Shown piece by piece: positions 32,659 to 43,066 of a DNA stretch of 64,000 bases (position 1 is its first letter; each line of letters begins with the position of its first letter). This stretch comes from Acidovorax benzenivorans (lineage in GTDB: Bacteria; Pseudomonadota; Gammaproteobacteria; Burkholderiales; Burkholderiaceae_C), in NCBI RefSeq assembly GCF_028680575.1, contig NZ_JAPCKI010000008.1, positions 124,001 to 188,000 on the forward strand, given 5' to 3'. Made by a program: the position numbers and the translations under genes. A model generated the notes under the pieces. The model had not been told where the DNA came from, ran no database searches, and saw only the letters and a list, made by a program, of their open reading frames with translations.

Positions 32659-34392
32659 ATGCCCCTGAACCGTTCGTTTATCCGTCCACAGAGGCCTGCA
32701 AGATTGCAGTCCGGCAAGCTGCGCTGGATCTCCGCGTTGTTACTGGCCTCCGTGGCGCTGGCTGCGGTGGGAGGTGGTGCCTGGTGGTGGAAGCAGCGCC
32801 AGGATGCAGCGGCCGCTGCCACCGCTGGCGGTGCCGCCACGGGGCCCAGCGCGACGCGCAAGCCGGGCGGTGGGCCCGGGCGCTTTGGCGGCGGCAACGT
32901 ACAGCCCGTGTCGGTAGGCACCGTGCAGCGGGGCGATGTGCGGGTGGTGGTGAGCGCCATCGGCACCATGAGCGCCCGTGCCACCGCCGTGGTGCGGGCC
33001 AAGGTCGGCGGCGAGTTGACGTCGGTGCGCTTCAAGGAAGGCGACGAGGTGCGTGCAGGCCAGGTGCTGGCCGAGATCGATGCGCGCAGCTACCAGGCGG
33101 CGCTGTCGCAGGCACAGGGAACGCTGCAGCGCGACCAGGCGCTGCTCAAGAATGCGCAGCTTGACCTCAAGCGTTACCAGGACCTGCTGGCGCGCGACTC
33201 GATCGCCAGCCAGCAGGTGGACACGCAGGCCGCACTGGTGCGGCAGCTAGAAGGCACCGTGGCCTCGGACCAGGCGCAGGTGGACGCGGCGCGCCTGCAA
33301 CTGAGCTACACCCAGGTCACCGCACCATTTGCCGGCCGACTGGGCCTGCGCCAGGCCGACAAGGGCAATGTGGTGGGGCCGAGCGATGCGAACGGCATCG
33401 TCACCATCAACCAGGTGCGCCCCATCGACGCAGCGTTCTCCGTGCCAGAAGCCCACCTGCCCCAGATGCGCCGCCGCATGGCCGCAGGCGAAGAACTGAG
33501 CGTGGAGCTGTGGGACCGCGACGCGCGCCGCCAGCTGGCCAAGGGCCGCGTGGTGGCGCTGGACAACGCCATCGACAGCACCACCGGCACCATCAAGGTC
33601 AAAGCCGCTTTTGCCAATGAAGACGGCGCGCTGTACCCCAACCAGTTCGTCAACGTGCGCCTGCAGGTCAACCTGCTCCAGGGCGTGCTGACCGTACCGG
33701 CCACGGCCGTGCAGAACAACTATGTCTACCTGGTGCAGGAAGACAGCACTGTCACCCAGCGCCGCATCCGGGTGGGCGTGACCGATGGCGACCGCGTGAG
33801 CATCGAAGGCGAGCTGCGCGAGGGCGAGCAGGTGGTCACGGACGGCATCGACCGCCTGCGCGAGGGCGCCAAGGTCGCCGTCATCGATGCCGGCGCCGTC
33901 ACCCGCGCCGACCAGGCGGCCCAGGACCAGGCCGCGCAGCGCCGCGCCTTCATCGCATCGCTGCCGCCAGAGGTGCGTGAAAAGCTGCAGAAGATGAGCC
34001 CCGAAGAGCGCCGCGCCTTCCTGCGCGAGCGACGAGCGCAGATGGGAGCGAGCGGTGCAACTGTTCCGGCATTGACGGCGTCTGCTGCAGCCTCTTCAGC
34101 GTCGGGGGTCGGTGCCCCTGTCGCTGTCCCGTCTTCCGCTCCACAGGCTTCTGCGGTGCCGCAGCGGCAGCGCAGTGAGGCCCCAGCCCGCGCCGCTGCA
34201 CCGCCTGCCGACCGCGCCTCTGAACCCCCGCGCGGTATTCCACCCCAGGTGAAGGCACTGCTGGACCAGATGCCCGCCGATGAGCGCGCCCGCGTGATGG
34301 CCCTGCCGCAGGAGGAGCGCCGTGCCTACATCCGCGAACGGCTGCAACTGCAAGCGCCGTCTCAGGGTGGCGCGCCCAGCCCGGCGCGCTGA
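32659..34392 (+). CDS. mdtA: RND efflux periplasmic adaptor subunit, MdtA-like, with long C-terminal tail
   Basis: A 577-residue membrane-fusion protein. A hydrophobic anchor spans about 16-36, followed by lipoyl, alpha-hairpin and beta-barrel domains (AKVGGELTSVRFKEGDEV and TQVTAPFAGRLGLRQADKGN). Family members are near 400 residues; here about 150 extra follow. They include two similar helical motifs, PPEVREKLQKMSPEERRAFL and PPQVKALLDQMPADERARVM, joined by an Ala/Ser/Pro-rich linker. ATG 32659 begins the operon with two pump genes and a channel gene. Confidence 0.92.
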   Translation: MPLNRSFIRPQRPARLQSGKLRWISALLLASVALAAVGGGAWWWKQRQDAAAAATAGGAATGPSATRKPGGGPGRFGGGNVQPVSVGTVQRGDVRVVVSAIGTMSARATAVVRAKVGGELTSVRFKEGDEVRAGQVLAEIDARSYQAALSQAQGTLQRDQALLKNAQLDLKRYQDLLARDSIASQQVDTQAALVRQLEGTVASDQAQVDAARLQLSYTQVTAPFAGRLGLRQADKGNVVGPSDANGIVTINQVRPIDAAFSVPEAHLPQMRRRMAAGEELSVELWDRDARRQLAKGRVVALDNAIDSTTGTIKVKAAFANEDGALYPNQFVNVRLQVNLLQGVLTVPATAVQNNYVYLVQEDSTVTQRRIRVGVTDGDRVSIEGELREGEQVVTDGIDRLREGAKVAVIDAGAVTRADQAAQDQAAQRRAFIASLPPEVREKLQKMSPEERRAFLRERRAQMGASGATVPALTASAAASSASGVGAPVAVPSSAPQASAVPQRQRSEAPARAAAPPADRASEPPRGIPPQVKALLDQMPADERARVMALPQEERRAYIRERLQLQAPSQGGAPSPAR

Positions 34393-34455
34393 GCGCAGCG
34401 GCCTCTTGTTTCGCATGTCCCGCGCATTCGTCGTTTTGCCAGCGCACCCGTCGCC

Positions 34456-37400
34456 ATGAACCTGTCGCGCCTTTTCATCCTGCGCCCCATCGCCACCGCG
34501 CTGCTGATGGTGGCGATCCTGATCGCGGGGTTAATGGCCTACCGGCTGCTGCCCAGCTCGGCCCTGCCCGAGGTGGACTACCCCACCATCCAGGTCACCA
34601 CGCTGTACCCAGGCGCCAGCCCGGACGTGATGACCTCCAACGTCACGGCCCCGCTGGAGCGGCAGTTCGGCCAGATGCCGGGCCTGTCGCAAATGTCGTC
34701 CACCAGCTCGGGCGGGGCTTCGGTGATCACGCTGCGTTTTGCGCTCGACATGGCGCTGGACGTGGCCGAGCAGCAGGTGCAGGCGGCCATCAACGCGGGC
34801 AGCAACCTGCTGCCCAGCGACCTGCCCATGCCGCCGCTGTACAGCAAGGTCAACCCGGCCGATGCGCCCATCCTCACGCTGGCCATCACTTCGCCCTCGC
34901 TGCCCGTGATCCGCGTGAACGACTTGGTGGAAAACCGCCTGGCACCCAAGCTCTCGCAGGTGCAGGGCGTGGGCCTGGTGGCGATTGCAGGCGGGCGCCG
35001 CCCGGCCGTGCGCATCCAGGCCAACCCCACGGCGCTGGCGCAGCTGGGCCTCACGCTGGAGGACGTGCGCACCTCCATCGCAGCAGCCAACGTCAAGCAG
35101 GCGAAGGGCGGCTTTGACGGCCCGGCCCGTGCCTCCACCATCGATGCCAACGACCAGTTGCAGTCGGCTGCCGAATACCGCGACCTCATCATCGCCTTCA
35201 AGAATGGCGCCCCTGTGCGCCTGAAGGACGTAGCCGACACGGTGGACGATGCCGAGAACACGCGCCTCGCCGCCTGGGCGGGCACGGCAGATACGGGGGC
35301 CAAGCCCGGCGTGATCCTCAACATCCGCCGCCAGCCCGGCGCCAACGTGATCGACACCGTGGACCGCATCAAGGCCCTGCTGCCGCAGCTGCAAAGCACT
35401 TTGCCCGCGTCGCTGGATGTGCAGGTGCTGACCGACCGCACGGTGACGGTGCGCGCCTCGGTGCGCGACATGCAGGTGGAGCTGGGCCTGGCCGTGCTGC
35501 TGGTGGTGGCGGTGATTTTTGTCTTCCTGCGCAGCCCCTCGGCCACGCTGATCCCGAGCGTGGCCGTGCCGCTGTCGCTCATCGGCACCTGCGGGGTGAT
35601 GTACCTCGCGGGGTTCTCCATCAACAACCTCACGCTGATGGCGTTGACCATCTCCACCGGCTTTGTGGTAGACGATGCCATCGTGATGATCGAGAACATC
35701 GCGCGCTATGTGGAAGAGGGCGAGGCGCCGCTCGCGGCCGCGCTCAAGGGCTCGCAGCAGATCGGCTTCACCATTATCTCGCTCACCATCTCGCTGATCG
35801 CGGTGCTGATACCGCTGCTGTTCATGGGCGATGTGGTGGGTCGGCTGTTCCACGAGTTCGCGATCACGCTGGCCGTGTCCATCCTGATCTCGGCCGTGGT
35901 GTCGCTCACGCTCACGCCCATGCTGTGCGCGCGCCTGCTGCGCCACACGCCCGAGGAGAGCCACGGCCGCCTGTACCGCGCCACGGGCCATTTTTTTGAT
36001 CGCACCATCGCAGGCTATGGCCGCATGCTGGGCTGGGTGCTGAACCACCGGGGCACCACCTGGCTGGTGTTTGCTGCCACCCTGGCGCTCACCGTGGTGC
36101 TGTACCTGTTCATCCCCAAGGGCTTCTTTCCGGTGCAGGACACCGGTACGCTGCAGGCCACCACCGAGGCCGACCAGTCGATCTCGTTTGCCGGCATGGC
36201 CGAGCGCCAGCAGGCCGTGGCCGAACGGCTGCTGCAAGACCCCGCTGTGCGCAGCGTCTCGTCGTTCATCGGCGTCGATGGTGCCAACACCACGCTCAAC
36301 ACCGGCCGCCTGTTGGTCGACCTGCAGCCGCATGCACAGCGCGACAAGGCCGGTGTGGTGCAGCAGCGCCTGGCCGAGCGCGTGCAGGACCTGCCGGGCA
36401 TCCGCCTGTTCATCCAGCCCGTGCAGGACCTGACGATTGAAGACCGGGTGGCGCGCACGCAGTATCAGTGGCTGCTGTCGTCGCCCGACATGCAGCAGCT
36501 CACCACCAGCACCACCGAGCTACTGCGCCGCCTGCGCGCCTTGCCCGAGCTGACCGATGTGGCCAGCGACCTGCAGGACCAGGGCCGCCAGGCCTATGTG
36601 CAGATCGACCGCGCCCAGGCCAGCCGGCTGGGTGTGACGGTAGCGGGCATTGACGCGGCGCTGTACAACGCCTTTGGCCAGCGGCTGATCTCGACCATCT
36701 TCACGCAGTCCAACCAGTACCGTGTGGTGCTGGAGGTGGCGCCACAGTTCAAGGTGGGGCCCGAGGCGTTGCAAAGCATCTATGTGCCGTCGAGCGCCGG
36801 TGCACCGGTGCCACTGTCATCGGTGGCGCGCATCGAGGAGCGCAACATGCCGCTGGTGGTCAACCACGTGGGCCAGTTGCCCGCCGCCACCATTTCGTTC
36901 AACACCGCGCCGGGCATGTCCCTGGGCAACGCCGTGGCGGCCATCGAGCGCGAGAAGGCCGCCGTGCAGGCCGAGGGGCAGTTGCCGCTGTCGGTGGAGA
37001 CGAGTTTTCAAGGCGCGGCGCTGGCGTTCCAGGCGTCGTTGTCGAACACGCTGCTGCTGATCCTGGCGGCGGTGGTCACCATGTACATCGTGCTGGGCGT
37101 GCTGTACGAGAGCACGGTGCACCCGGTCACGATTCTGTCGACGCTGCCCTCTGCAGGTGTGGGGGCGTTGCTGGCATTGATGGCGGCGCGGCTGGACCTG
37201 GACATCATTGCCATCATCGGTATCGTGCTGCTGATCGGCATCGTGAAGAAGAACGCGATCATGATGATCGACTTTGCGCTGGAGGCGCAGCGGGACCAGG
37301 GCTTGAGTGCGCGCGATGCGATTTCTCAGGCGTGTCTGCTGCGGTTCCGGCCCATCTTGATGACGACGCTGGCGGCTTTGCTGGGGGCGTTGCCGATGAT

Positions 37401-37566
37401 GTTAGGGACGGGGGTGGGCAGTGAGCTGCGGCATCCGCTGGGGGTGACGATGGTGGGCGGGCTGATCCTGAGCCAGTTGCTGACGCTGTTCACGACGCCG
37501 GTGATTTACCTCACGTTTGAGGGGTGGGCGCAGCGGTGGCGTGGGCGGCGGGGTGAGGGGGCGTGA
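34456..37566 (+). CDS. mdtB: RND multidrug efflux pump subunit, MdtB-like
   Basis: A 1036-residue inner-membrane proton-driven transporter with the RND plan of twelve helices and two large periplasmic loops. The proton-relay pair is Asp406-Asp407 in [15 protein letters not shown], and the [14 protein letters not shown] motif is near the C-terminus. It follows the adaptor by 63 bp. Presence of a second pump gene and an outer-membrane channel downstream matches the MdtABC arrangement, in which two different RND subunits form one pump. Likely substrates are bile salts, novobiocin-like drugs or metals. Confidence 0.93.
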   Translation: MNLSRLFILRPIATALLMVAILIAGLMAYRLLPSSALPEVDYPTIQVTTLYPGASPDVMTSNVTAPLERQFGQMPGLSQMSSTSSGGASVITLRFALDMALDVAEQQVQAAINAGSNLLPSDLPMPPLYSKVNPADAPILTLAITSPSLPVIRVNDLVENRLAPKLSQVQGVGLVAIAGGRRPAVRIQANPTALAQLGLTLEDVRTSIAAANVKQAKGGFDGPARASTIDANDQLQSAAEYRDLIIAFKNGAPVRLKDVADTVDDAENTRLAAWAGTADTGAKPGVILNIRRQPGANVIDTVDRIKALLPQLQSTLPASLDVQVLTDRTVTVRASVRDMQVELGLAVLLVVAVIFVFLRSPSATLIPSVAVPLSLIGTCGVMYLAGFSINNLTLMALTISTGFVVDDAIVMIENIARYVEEGEAPLAAALKGSQQIGFTIISLTISLIAVLIPLLFMGDVVGRLFHEFAITLAVSILISAVVSLTLTPMLCARLLRHTPEESHGRLYRATGHFFDRTIAGYGRMLGWVLNHRGTTWLVFAATLALTVVLYLFIPKGFFPVQDTGTLQATTEADQSISFAGMAERQQAVAERLLQDPAVRSVSSFIGVDGANTTLNTGRLLVDLQPHAQRDKAGVVQQRLAERVQDLPGIRLFIQPVQDLTIEDRVARTQYQWLLSSPDMQQLTTSTTELLRRLRALPELTDVASDLQDQGRQAYVQIDRAQASRLGVTVAGIDAALYNAFGQRLISTIFTQSNQYRVVLEVAPQFKVGPEALQSIYVPSSAGAPVPLSSVARIEERNMPLVVNHVGQLPAATISFNTAPGMSLGNAVAAIEREKAAVQAEGQLPLSVETSFQGAALAFQASLSNTLLLILAAVVTMYIVLGVLYESTVHPVTILSTLPSAGVGALLALMAARLDLDIIAIIGIVLLIGIVKKNAIMMIDFALEAQRDQGLSARDAISQACLLRFRPILMTTLAALLGALPMMLGTGVGSELRHPLGVTMVGGLILSQLLTLFTTPVIYLTFEGWAQRWRGRRGEGA

Positions 37567-37657
37567 TGGCATCCCTGGATTTCGCTTTGTCATTTGGCGT
37601 TCGGGCTGCGCTGGTCGAAGTTGGGGCGTATTGGTTTGAAAGGCGTGCCTGTGTTCA

Positions 37658-38295
37658 GGGCGGAGGCCGGGAGTCGCCCGGCGCGCGAGGTACTTTTCTT
37701 TGCTTCGCCAAAAGAAAGTCACCAAAGAAAAGGCGACCCCCAGTCTGCGACCCCTTCGCTGCGCTACGGGGCAACCTGCGTCGGGGCGGTTGCGGGGTGC
37801 GCCGCAGAACTCACTGCGCTGCGTTGCAGCTTCGTTCAGACAACTGCGGCGAGTCAGATTACGAAGCACGCGCGCTCCGACGCGCGTGCCACCCCGCATC
37901 CGCCCCGGCGCAGGCGCAGCCAGCAGGGGTGGACAGCCGAACAGCCGAACAACCATACGGGCCATTGCTTCGCTCGGCCGCGCCTGCGCAGCGCGTGGCG
38001 CTTGCGCCCGCGAGAGGGGGCCGAGCGCAGCAAAGGCCCGTGTGGATGTTTGCTTCCCTCTGCCCCTCTGGATGCGCCGAGGAGCGCAGGATTTGGCGGA
38101 TCAGGGCTCGCGATTGTTTGAGCGCAGTGAAACGAAGCGAGTTCGAGCGAGACCCCGCCAAACCCGAGCACCGCAGGTTGCCCCGGCGCGAAGCGCAGGG
38201 GACGCAGACAGTGGGGTCGCCCTTTCTTTGGTTCCTTTCTTTCGGCGACGCGAAAGAAAGGAACTCGCATGCCGGGCGACTCCCGGCCTCCGCCC
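37658..38295. repeat. Large imperfect inverted-repeat element inside the mdt operon
   Basis: Arms at 37658-37780 and 38172-38295 are inverted copies of roughly 80 percent identity, with weaker similarity continuing inward for about 60 bases. They end in the same GGGGCAACCTGCG. A second inverted pair, 21 of 23 matching, lies inside at 37957-37979 and 38019-38041. Each arm encodes the same peptide-like string (EAGSRPA then FASPKE) in opposite orientation, but overlapping open frames on both strands look non-functional. It fills most of the 850-bp gap between the two pump genes. Confidence 0.8.
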
Positions 38296-38334
38296 TCAAC
38301 CCAAGCATGCGGCCAAATCAGCGCACGCAGCTAA

Positions 38335-38378
38335 ATGCTACAAAATCAATAGCTACCAGCGAATATCCCACTAGCGCA
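38335..38378. repeat. Short palindromic repeat, degenerate copy
   Basis: Read on the minus strand this has GCGCTAGTGGGATATTCGCTGG followed by TAGCTATTGATTTTGTAGC in pieces, matching the half-sites of the short repeat family (GCGCTAG and AGCTAT). It lies between the large palindrome and the RBS of mdtC. The arms no longer pair well. Confidence 0.5.
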
Positions 38379-38419
38379 TCCAGCCAAAAACATCCAAAAA
38401 CCACCCGGAGAGCCCACCC

Positions 38420-41400
38420 ATGAGCCTCTCCACCCCCTTTATCCACCGCCCCATCGGCACCATGCTCCTCACCCTGGGCCTGGCCCTGGCGGGTGCGGTG
38501 TCGTTCTTCCTGCTGCCCGTGGCCCCGCTGCCGCAGGTGGACTACCCCACCATCTCGGTCAGCGCCGGCCTGCCCGGTGCCAGCCCCGACACCATGGCCG
38601 CCACCGTCGCCACGCCGCTGGAGCGCTCGCTGGGTGCCATCGCCGGCGTCACCGAGATCACCTCGCGCTCCATCCTGGGCAGCACCTCCATCACGCTGCA
38701 GTTCGACCTGGACCGCAACGTGGACAGCGCCGCGCGCGATGTGCAGGCCGCCATCAACGCCGCGCGCACGCTGCTGCCCACGGGCATGCCCAGCAACCCG
38801 ACCTACCGCAAGGTCAACCCGGCCGATTCGCCCATCATGATCCTGGCGCTCACGTCGGACCTGCTCACACGCGGGCAGATGTACGACGCGGCCTCCACCG
38901 TGCTGGCGCAAAAGCTTTCGCAGGTCGAGGGCGTGGGCCAGGCCACGGTGAGTGGTGGCGCCTTGCCCGCCGTGCGCGTGGAGCTGGACCCGGTGCGGCT
39001 CGCGTCCAACGGCATCTCGCTGGAACAGGTGCGCAGTGCCATTGTCAGCACCAATGCCAACCGCCCGCTGGGCGCTGTGGAGCGGGAGGACCACTACTGG
39101 CAGGTGGCCACCAACGACCAGGCCCGCGTGGCGGCCGACTACGCGCCCCTGGTGCTGCGCTGGAAGAACGGGCAGGCCGTGCGCCTGCAGGATGTGGCCG
39201 AGGTGGTGGACTCCGTACAGGATGTCCGCAACTTTGGGGTGGCCAATGGCAAGCCGGCGGTGCTGCTGCAGGTGTACAAGCAGCCCGGCGCCAACATCCT
39301 CGAAGCCGTGGAGCGCGTGCGCTCGCTGCTGCCCGCGCTGCAGGCCTCCATCCCGGCGGCCATCGACATCGAGGTGGTGTCCGACCGCACGCCCACGCTG
39401 CGCGCCTCGGTCAAGGAGGTGGAGCGCGCGCTGCTGATCGCTGTGGCGCTGGTGGTGCTGGTGGTGTTCTTGTTCTTGCGCAACGGGCGTGCCACGCTCA
39501 TCCCCAGCGTGGCGGTGCCGGTGTCGCTGGCAGGCACGTTTGGCGTGATGTACCTGGCGGGCTACACGCTCGACAACCTCTCGCTGATGGCGCTCACGGT
39601 GGCCACGGGCTTTGTGGTGGACGATGCCATCGTGGTGCTGGAGAACATCATGCGCCACATGGAGCGGGGCAAGACCGCGCTGAGGGCGTCGCTCGACGGC
39701 GCGCGCGAGATCGGCTTCACCGTGGTGTCGATGAGCATTTCGCTGATTGCGGTGTTTGTTCCCATCTTGTTCATGGGCGGCATCGTGGGGCGGTTTTTCC
39801 GCGAGTTCGCCATCGTCATGTCCTCGGCCATCCTGGTGTCGATGGTGGTGTCGCTCACCACTACGCCCATGATGTGCGCCGCGCTGCTCAAGCCCCACAG
39901 TCCGGCAACGGCGCGGCGCAGGGGCTGGGCTGTGGCCTTCAGCCGTCGGATCGGTCGCTGGGTGGATCGTATGCAGGTGCGTGGCATGCGCCTGTACCGC
40001 CGCAGCCTGGCCTGGTGCTTGCGCCACCAGCCCGTGGCCTTGCTGGCGCTGGTGTGTGTGGTGGGGCTCAACGTGACCCTCTACACCGCCATCGACAAGG
40101 GCTTTATGCCCGAGCAGGACACCGGGCGCATATCTGGCTTCATCCGGGCCGACCAGGCCACGTCCTACCAAGCCATGGAGCAGCGCCTGCAGCGTTTCCT
40201 GTCCATCGTGCAGGCCGACCCGGCCGTGGAGCATGTGACCGGCTTCACCGGTGGCTGGCAGCGCAATGCGGCGCAGATGTTCATGACCCTCAAGCGCGGG
40301 CCCGGGCAGGAGAGTTCGGAGGCCGTGATAACGCGGCTGCGCGAGCAACTCAAGAACGAGCCGGGCGCGCGCCTGTTCATGGTGCCGCAGCGCGACATCC
40401 GCATCGGCGGGCGGCAGAGCGGTGCATCGTTCGACTACACCCTGCAGGCCGACGACATTGGTGACCTGCGCACCTGGGAGCCACGCATCCGCCAGGTGCT
40501 GAGCCAACTGCCCGAGCTGGAAGACGTGAACAGCGACGTGCAGGACTTTGGCCTGCAGACCTCGCTGGTCATCGACCGCGACGCCGTGGCGCGCCTGGGT
40601 CTGACCATGGCACAGATCGACGCCACACTCAACAACGCCTTCGGCCAGCGCCAGGTGGGCGTGATCTACAACCCGCTCAACCAGTACCGCGTGGTCATGG
40701 AGGCTGCGCCGCGCTACCTGCAGAACCCCGAGACGCTGCGGGGCTTCTTCTTCGTCAACAGCCAGGGGCAGCAGATTCCGCTCACGGCGTTTGCGCGCAT
40801 CACCACCACCAACACGCCGCTGTCGGTCAATCACGACCGGGGCACGCCCGCCAGCAGCATCAGCTTCAGCCTGGCGCCGGGGGTGTCGCTGTCGCAGGCC
40901 ACCGAGGCGGTGAACAACGCGGTGGCCGAGCTGGGCGTGCCGGTGTCGGTGCGCGGTTCGTTCAGCGGCACGGCGGGGGCGTTCCAGGACGCACTGGCGG
41001 GCCAGCCGCTGCTGATTCTGGCCGCCATCATCACCATCTACCTGGTGCTGGGCATGTTGTACGAGAGCCTGGTGCACCCCATCACCATCCTGTCCACGCT
41101 GCCGTCTGCGGGTGTGGGCGCTTTGCTGGCGCTCATGCTGTTCAAGACCGAGTTCTCGCTCATCGCACTCATTGGCGTGATCCTGCTGATCGGCATCGTG
41201 AAGAAGAACGCGATCATGATGATCGACTTTGCCCTCACGCGGCAACGCCAGCAGGGCGAGCCAGGCCGGGCGCCTGTCACGGCCGCGCAGGCCATCTACC
41301 GCGCATGCAACCTGCGGTTACGCCCCATTTTGATGACCACCGTGGCCGCCATCTTTGGGGCGCTGCCACTGGCCCTGGGGCGGGGCGATGGTGCCGAGCT

Positions 41401-41593
41401 GCGCCAGCCGCTGGGCATTGCGATTGTGGGTGGCCTGCTGGTAAGCCAGTGGCTCACGCTCTACACCACGCCGGTGGTCTATGTGGCGCTCGACCGGCTG
41501 CGCGCGCGCGTGCTGCACGCGGTGGGGCGGCGCCGCAAGCAGGCGGGCGCCGCGCCTGCGGCCCCGGTGGTATTGCAAGGAAACGACGGATGA
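38420..41593 (+). CDS. mdtC: RND multidrug efflux pump subunit, MdtC-like
   Basis: A 1057-residue RND transporter, paralogous to the MdtB-like protein at 34456. The proton-relay pair is Asp401-Asp402 in [14 protein letters not shown], and [15 protein letters not shown] lies near the end. GGAGAG precedes ATG 38420. In the usual mdtABC operon the pump genes are adjacent; here an 850-bp repeat-rich region intervenes, so it may have a separate promoter. Its stop overlaps the channel gene. Confidence 0.93.
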   Translation: MSLSTPFIHRPIGTMLLTLGLALAGAVSFFLLPVAPLPQVDYPTISVSAGLPGASPDTMAATVATPLERSLGAIAGVTEITSRSILGSTSITLQFDLDRNVDSAARDVQAAINAARTLLPTGMPSNPTYRKVNPADSPIMILALTSDLLTRGQMYDAASTVLAQKLSQVEGVGQATVSGGALPAVRVELDPVRLASNGISLEQVRSAIVSTNANRPLGAVEREDHYWQVATNDQARVAADYAPLVLRWKNGQAVRLQDVAEVVDSVQDVRNFGVANGKPAVLLQVYKQPGANILEAVERVRSLLPALQASIPAAIDIEVVSDRTPTLRASVKEVERALLIAVALVVLVVFLFLRNGRATLIPSVAVPVSLAGTFGVMYLAGYTLDNLSLMALTVATGFVVDDAIVVLENIMRHMERGKTALRASLDGAREIGFTVVSMSISLIAVFVPILFMGGIVGRFFREFAIVMSSAILVSMVVSLTTTPMMCAALLKPHSPATARRRGWAVAFSRRIGRWVDRMQVRGMRLYRRSLAWCLRHQPVALLALVCVVGLNVTLYTAIDKGFMPEQDTGRISGFIRADQATSYQAMEQRLQRFLSIVQADPAVEHVTGFTGGWQRNAAQMFMTLKRGPGQESSEAVITRLREQLKNEPGARLFMVPQRDIRIGGRQSGASFDYTLQADDIGDLRTWEPRIRQVLSQLPELEDVNSDVQDFGLQTSLVIDRDAVARLGLTMAQIDATLNNAFGQRQVGVIYNPLNQYRVVMEAAPRYLQNPETLRGFFFVNSQGQQIPLTAFARITTTNTPLSVNHDRGTPASSISFSLAPGVSLSQATEAVNNAVAELGVPVSVRGSFSGTAGAFQDALAGQPLLILAAIITIYLVLGMLYESLVHPITILSTLPSAGVGALLALMLFKTEFSLIALIGVILLIGIVKKNAIMMIDFALTRQRQQGEPGRAPVTAAQAIYRACNLRLRPILMTTVAAIFGALPLALGRGDGAELRQPLGIAIVGGLLVSQWLTLYTTPVVYVALDRLRARVLHAVGRRRKQAGAAPAAPVVLQGNDG

Positions 41594-43053
41594 CCTCTTT
41601 CACTTTTTCACGCCAGGTCACCTGGCCTGCGTTGCTGGCCAGCGGCCTGTGGCTGGCGGGCTGCGCGCAGACACCGCCGTATGAACGCCCCGGCATGGAT
41701 ATCCCTGCCGCCTACAAAGAGCAGGCCGCCGCCCAGGCCCAGGGCATCTGGAAGCCCGCGCAGCCGCAGGCCTCCACAGCCTTGCCCGAGACCTGGTGGA
41801 CCGTGTACGGCGACGCCGTGCTGGACCGCCTGCAGCAACAGGCCGAGGCCAACAGCCCCACCCTGGCGCAAAGCGCCGCCCGCCTGCGGGCGGCCCAGGC
41901 GGCTGTCACCAGCAGTGGCGCGGCGGCCTTGCCCACCGTGGGGGCCAATGCCAGCAGCAGCCGTGCGCGCAGCGGCACGCAGCTGAGCAATCAGGGCGAT
42001 GGCAGCAGCACCGCGCGCATCAGCACCAGCCATTCGCTGGGCCTCACCGCCAGCTGGGAGCTGGACCTGTGGGGGCGCATCTCTTTCGGGGTGAGTGTGG
42101 CCCAGGCCAGCGCCCAGGCCAGCGCCGACGACCTGGCCGCTGCGCGCCTGTCGCTGCAGGCCGCAGTGGCGCAGACCTATTTTTCGCTGCGCGCGGCCGA
42201 GGCCCAGGCCGCGCTGCTGGGCGAGACGCTCAAGGCCTACGACCGCAGCTGGGAGCTGACGCGCAACCGCCAGGCGGCGGGTGTGGCCTCCAGCGCCGAT
42301 GTGGCGCAGGCCGAGGCGCAGTACAAGTCCACCCAGGTGCAACTGTTGGAGGCACAAACCACGCGCAGCCAGCTGGAGCACGCGCTGGCGGCGCTGCTGG
42401 GGCAGGCGCCTGCCGCCTTTGCGCTGGAGCCCACCGCCACGCTGCCCGCACCGGCGGACGTGCCCCAGGCCTTGCCGTCCGACCTGCTGCAGCGCCGCCC
42501 CGATATTGCTGCTGCCGAACGCCGCGTGGCCGCTGCCAACGCGCAGATCGGTGTGGCGCGCGCAGCGTATTTCCCCTCGCTCACGCTGTCGGCAGCGGGT
42601 GGATACCGCGGGGCGTCGCTGGCCGACCTGTTCAGTGCGCCCAACCTGTTCTGGTCGCTGGGGCCTGCGCTGGCAGCGTCGATTTTTGACGGCGGTGCGC
42701 GCAGTGCGGCCGTCGAGACGGCCCGTGCCAACCACGCGCAGGTCACGGCCGCCTACCGGCAAACGGTGCTGACCGCGCTGCAGGAGGTGGAGGACAACCT
42801 CACGGCCGCCGCCGCGCTGGCGCAGGAGGAACAACTGCAGCGCGAGGCCACCGCCGCTGCCCAGCGTGCGCTGGACGTGGTGGAGAACCAGTACCGTGCG
42901 GGCACCGTGGGCTACCTGAATGTGCTGGCGGCCCAGACCACCGTGCTGTCGTCGCAGCGCAGCCTGATCGATGTGAAAAGCCGCCGCCTGACGGCAGTGA
43001 ATGCGCTGCTGAAGAATGTGGCTGGGCGCTGGGAGGTGCTGCCACCCGCGTGA
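41590..43053 (+). CDS. Outer-membrane efflux lipoprotein, NodT/OprM-type
   Basis: A 487-residue TolC-like channel. The signal sequence ends in lipobox LAGC with Cys25 as lipid-anchored N-terminus. Two outer-membrane efflux repeats follow, with the typical SWELDLWGR motif in the first half and LLQRRPDIAAAERRVAAANAQIGVARAAYFPSL in pieces in the second. The ATG overlaps the mdtC stop (ATGA), so it completes a tripartite adaptor-pump-channel system. The next gene is convergent. Confidence 0.93.
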   Translation: MTSFTFSRQVTWPALLASGLWLAGCAQTPPYERPGMDIPAAYKEQAAAQAQGIWKPAQPQASTALPETWWTVYGDAVLDRLQQQAEANSPTLAQSAARLRAAQAAVTSSGAAALPTVGANASSSRARSGTQLSNQGDGSSTARISTSHSLGLTASWELDLWGRISFGVSVAQASAQASADDLAAARLSLQAAVAQTYFSLRAAEAQAALLGETLKAYDRSWELTRNRQAAGVASSADVAQAEAQYKSTQVQLLEAQTTRSQLEHALAALLGQAPAAFALEPTATLPAPADVPQALPSDLLQRRPDIAAAERRVAAANAQIGVARAAYFPSLTLSAAGGYRGASLADLFSAPNLFWSLGPALAASIFDGGARSAAVETARANHAQVTAAYRQTVLTALQEVEDNLTAAAALAQEEQLQREATAAAQRALDVVENQYRAGTVGYLNVLAAQTTVLSSQRSLIDVKSRRLTAVNALLKNVAGRWEVLPPA

Positions 43054-43066
43054 GCTGCAGGCGTGG

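Noticed and set aside
34531-36333. 600-codon open frame antisense to mdtB
   Set aside because: Same cause as above; composition is unlike real proteins and the plus-strand RND gene is certain.
37563-38423. Several overlapping open frames on both strands in the mdtB-mdtC gap
   Set aside because: They run through both arms of the large palindrome, are Arg/Ala/Ser-rich, and lack RBS and domains; treated as part of the repeat.
38318-41245. Very long open reading frame (975 codons) antisense to mdtC
   Set aside because: It is a mirror of GC-biased third positions in the RND gene; the protein is His/Arg/Gln-rich low complexity with no family features.
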